Assembly: GCA_001778455.1 (NCBI GenBank)
Contig: MFGX01000098.1
Span: 16,165 to 22,991 of the forward strand
Direction: 5' to 3'
Source of the DNA: Candidatus Fraserbacteria bacterium RBG_16_55_9
GTDB taxonomy: Bacteria > Bipolaricaulota > Bipolaricaulia > RBG-16-55-9
Length of the DNA stretch: 6,827 bases
A program made the position numbers and the translations under genes. Shown in pieces: positions 4,845 through 6,827 of the stretch (positions are counted from its first letter, which is position 1; each line of letters starts with the position of its first letter). The notes under the pieces are model-generated. The model was not told the origin of the DNA and ran no database searches. It saw only the letters and a program-made list of their open reading frames with translations.

Positions 4845-5888
4845 ATGTACTCGCTCGAAACAATCTGGGGTCAGGCGTTGGCCGATGGCCGCTTCGCCCA
4901 TGCGTATCTTCTGGTTGGCGAGGGAGCGGCAACCGTAGCTCGAGAGTTTCTCCTCCGGATCTACTGCGAGCGCCAATGTCGAACGTGCGCCATCTGCCTA
5001 AAAATCCTCCGTGGCACTCACCCCGACGTAAAATGGGTTGAGAAGGAAGGCAAGCGCATAGGCATCGATCAGATCCGGCAGATCCAGAAAGACGCCCGCT
5101 ATCAGCCGATGGAATCCCCTCGAAAAGTCTACATCCTCGACGGCGCAGAGCATCTGAGCCAAGAAGCAGCCAACAGTCTTCTTAGAATCTTGGAATCGCC
5201 GCCGGAGTATGTGATCTTTCTGCTCTTGGCGCGCAGCTTGAGGTTGCTTCCCACCATCCTTTCCCGCTGCCAAGTATTGAGGTTGAAACCTCTTTCTCTT
5301 TCTCAAATGCGGGAGATGTTCCAGAGTCGAGGTTTAGATGCGCATGAAGCGGAATATCTCTTGGCTCTCACCCACGGCTTTCCCGAACGGCTTTCGGATC
5401 TGGATTTAGAGCAAAGTGGATCGAGCCCTCTGAAGCGAAAGAGCGAGACGCTCAAACGGCTTCAAGGAATCACAAATCCGGAGTTGATTGAGTTTTTCTC
5501 TGAGGCTAAGGGATTGATCGAAGAACGAGAGGCAGCCTTGGAACTCCTCAAGCGATTACCAGAAAAGCAACCCCATGACATTCTGGAAACCGCGCAAATC
5601 TTGAGCAAGCTGCGTTCTGAAAAACTCGAATTCTTCCTCCAAGAAGCCCTGCGTTGGTATCGGGATCTCGCACTGATCCGCGAGAGTGATGAGCTGATTT
5701 TCAATCGAGATCAGCAGGATGAACTGAAGCAGAAGCGGGCTGGTCTCGATATCGCTGAGCTGACTCAGGCCATCGATGCCCTAGAGGGAGCGCACGATGC
5801 GCTTCAAGGAAATGCCAATGTTCATCTATTTTTGGAATCGCTGCTCTTTACGCTAGCCGGCTCAGGAGGAGGCCGTTCTCCTGGCTAA
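4845..5888 (+). CDS. holB: DNA polymerase III delta-prime subunit (clamp loader)
   Basis: From ATG at 4845 this is 347 residues. Delta-prime is the fixed, non-ATPase subunit of the clamp loader that places the sliding clamp on DNA. AAA+ landmarks appear in order: HAYLLVGEGAAT (19-30) where a Walker A loop would be but without the GK pair, a Cys4 zinc module at C41, C45, C48 and C51, GTHPDV (58-62), the Walker-B-like region YILDGAEHL (96-104), SLLRILESPPE (111-121) and TILSRCQ (137-143), whose SRC carries the arginine finger. The lost Walker A and retained SRC fit delta-prime rather than the DnaX ATPase. The C-terminal half is less conserved but of expected length. The frame runs back to 4653, but that part is read antisense to the wecA-like gene. 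No Shine-Dalgarno site precedes the ATG. The 3' end overlaps convergent hflX by 41 bases. Confidence 0.92.
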   Translation: MYSLETIWGQALADGRFAHAYLLVGEGAATVAREFLLRIYCERQCRTCAICLKILRGTHPDVKWVEKEGKRIGIDQIRQIQKDARYQPMESPRKVYILDGAEHLSQEAANSLLRILESPPEYVIFLLLARSLRLLPTILSRCQVLRLKPLSLSQMREMFQSRGLDAHEAEYLLALTHGFPERLSDLDLEQSGSSPLKRKSETLKRLQGITNPELIEFFSEAKGLIEEREAALELLKRLPEKQPHDILETAQILSKLRSEKLEFFLQEALRWYRDLALIRESDELIFNRDQQDELKQKRAGLDIAELTQAIDALEGAHDALQGNANVHLFLESLLFTLAGSGGGRSPG

Positions 5889-6827
5889 GCTTCTCCAGTG
5901 CAGCGACGTACGTTCTTTCTAAGAGAGCCTCGATCACGATCTTGTCATCTTCATAGCGCTCTTGATGGACCTTGCCCCATTCGTGTAGTTTTTCCACTAG
6001 GCCCGCTTGTGAGTAGGGAATCTCTAAGCAGATTCGCTCCTTCTGTGAGTCCAACATCTGGGTGGCTTTCTCCAGGAGCCGATCCAGGTTCATCCCTTGC
6101 TCAGCAGAGATTTCGACGTGCGGCTGGATTTCAAGCCGTGCCCGTTCGAGACGACTGAAGTCCTCCGATGCCGTCAGCCGATCGATCTTGTTGAGGACGT
6201 TCAGCATCGGCGGCCGCGGTTCTTCACCAAATAGCTCACCGAGAACACGCTGGATCGTCTCATGCTGTTGAAAGAGGCTCTTACTGGAAGCGTCGAGAAT
6301 ATTGAGCAACAGATCTGCCTCTCGAACAGAGTCCAGGGTCGAGTGAAAGGCGGCGACAAGCTGGTGGGGCAGTTGCCTGATGAAGCCTACGGTGTCGATG
6401 AAGACGACTTCCTGTCCATCGGGAAGCCTTACCCGGCGGGCTTTGGGGTCCAGGGTGGCAAAGAGCTTATCCTCGATCAGCGTTTCAGCGCCGCACAAGG
6501 CCTTCAGCAGTGTTGACTTTCCGGTATTCGTATACCCGAGAATGGCGACCTCCGGCACCGAGCGCCGGGCCCGCTGCTTGCGGCGTAGTTTCCGCTCCTT
6601 AGCCGCTTGTTCTAATCGCTCTTTAATCCGATGGATGCGACGATTGATCGCCTGGCGCTCCATCTCCAGTTTCGTCTCTCCCGGACCTCGGGTGCCGATT
6701 CCTGCACCCAGTTGCCCAAGCGCTTCACCCCAGCCTCGCAATCGAGGCAGTAAGTATTCGAGCTGAGCCAGTTCCACTTGCAGCTTCGCTTCCTTGCTCT
6801 GGGCACGCTGCGTAAAGATATCGAGAA
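5848..6827 (-). CDS. hflX: GTPase HflX, N-terminus cut by window edge
   Basis: The reading frame enters from the right edge and gives 325 residues, lacking the N-terminal part of the HflX domain. HflX binds the large ribosomal subunit and splits stalled or stressed ribosomes using GTP. The end of the HflX domain is visible (LDIFTQRAQSKEAKLQ and the family signature GPGETKLE with the linker RQAINRRI), followed by a long basic coiled-coil linker. The GTPase motifs follow in order: G1 GYTNTGKST (97-105), G2 in FATLD (122-126), G3 DTVGF (144-148), G4 NKID (212-215) and G5 SAEQG (240-244). A short C-terminal domain of the longer HflX type follows (about 255-315). The GTG at 6777 is not the start, because conserved HflX sequence continues upstream of it. 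The last 41 bases overlap the end of holB. Promoter and start lie outside the window. Confidence 0.96.
   Translation of the reverse strand, partial: LDIFTQRAQSKEAKLQVELAQLEYLLPRLRGWGEALGQLGAGIGTRGPGETKLEMERQAINRRIHRIKERLEQAAKERKLRRKQRARRSVPEVAILGYTNTGKSTLLKALCGAETLIEDKLFATLDPKARRVRLPDGQEVVFIDTVGFIRQLPHQLVAAFHSTLDSVREADLLLNILDASSKSLFQQHETIQRVLGELFGEEPRPPMLNVLNKIDRLTASEDFSRLERARLEIQPHVEISAEQGMNLDRLLEKATQMLDSQKERICLEIPYSQAGLVEKLHEWGKVHQERYEDDKIVIEALLERTYVAALEKLSQENGLLLSRLA

Noticed and set aside
4429..4938. 169-residue plus-strand open frame opposite the wecA-like gene, crossing the divergent promoters
   Set aside because: Shadow of two real genes, with low-complexity Ser/Pro/Arg composition typical of antisense to membrane proteins.
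4773..4976. Extension of the wecA-like gene to 4976
   Set aside because: It begins at ATT, lacks family sequence and membrane character, and is antisense to the first 132 bases of holB and the shared promoter region.
6380..6766. 128-residue plus-strand frame opposite hflX
   Set aside because: Ser/Arg-rich shadow of the GTPase domain, whose five G motifs clearly define the true frame.
6775..6777. GTG as the start of hflX
   Set aside because: Conserved HflX residues (LDIFTQRA...) continue upstream to the window edge, so this Val is internal.
1..6827. Defence system, mobile element, CRISPR array, riboswitch or prophage
   Set aside because: All space is filled by recognisable housekeeping genes and short promoter gaps; no direct repeats, transposase, integrase or structured leader was seen.

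Overview
This window is a compact stretch of ordinary bacterial chromosome. Almost every base lies in a protein gene, a tRNA or a short promoter region, and no gap exceeds about 120 bases. I see no insertion sequence, phage gene, CRISPR array or long repeat. The genes are bacterial housekeeping types (RNase III, DNA polymerase III delta-prime subunit, HflX GTPase, a polyprenyl-phosphate sugar-1-phosphate transferase), so the host is a bacterium. Base composition looks moderately GC-rich. Both tRNAs encode their CCA ends. One gene, possibly two, looks leaderless. This would suit a deep-branching or uncultured lineage, but I cannot name a phylum from this sequence alone.

Layout. From 3005 down to 1 there are two minus-strand units. 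The first is tRNA-Gln(UUG) followed after 9 bases by rnc (RNase III). The second starts from its own sigma-70-like promoter just past rnc: a small, very acidic unknown protein, tRNA-Arg(CCU), a 12-helix MFS exporter-like protein, and a PPP-family phosphatase cut by the left edge. Divergent from tRNA-Gln is a plus-strand YugP-type membrane zinc peptidase (3125-3826) with a clear promoter and Shine-Dalgarno site. It converges with a minus-strand WecA/TagO/MraY-family transferase (4772-3843). A 72-base divergent region separates that gene from plus-strand holB (4845-5888). holB converges with, and overlaps by 41 bases, a minus-strand hflX that runs off the right edge.

The genes do not form one pathway. 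They group by transcription unit: RNA metabolism (tRNA-Gln with rnc), a mixed tRNA/transport/phosphatase unit, envelope functions (zinc peptidase, glycan-lipid transferase), replication (delta-prime) and ribosome rescue (HflX). The most distinctive features concern gene expression. Two tRNAs sit directly in front of protein genes, a perfect -10 box lies six bases from the wecA-like ATG (leaderless mRNA expected), divergent promoters are tightly packed, and no strong intrinsic terminator is visible. I found no convincing new multi-gene system.
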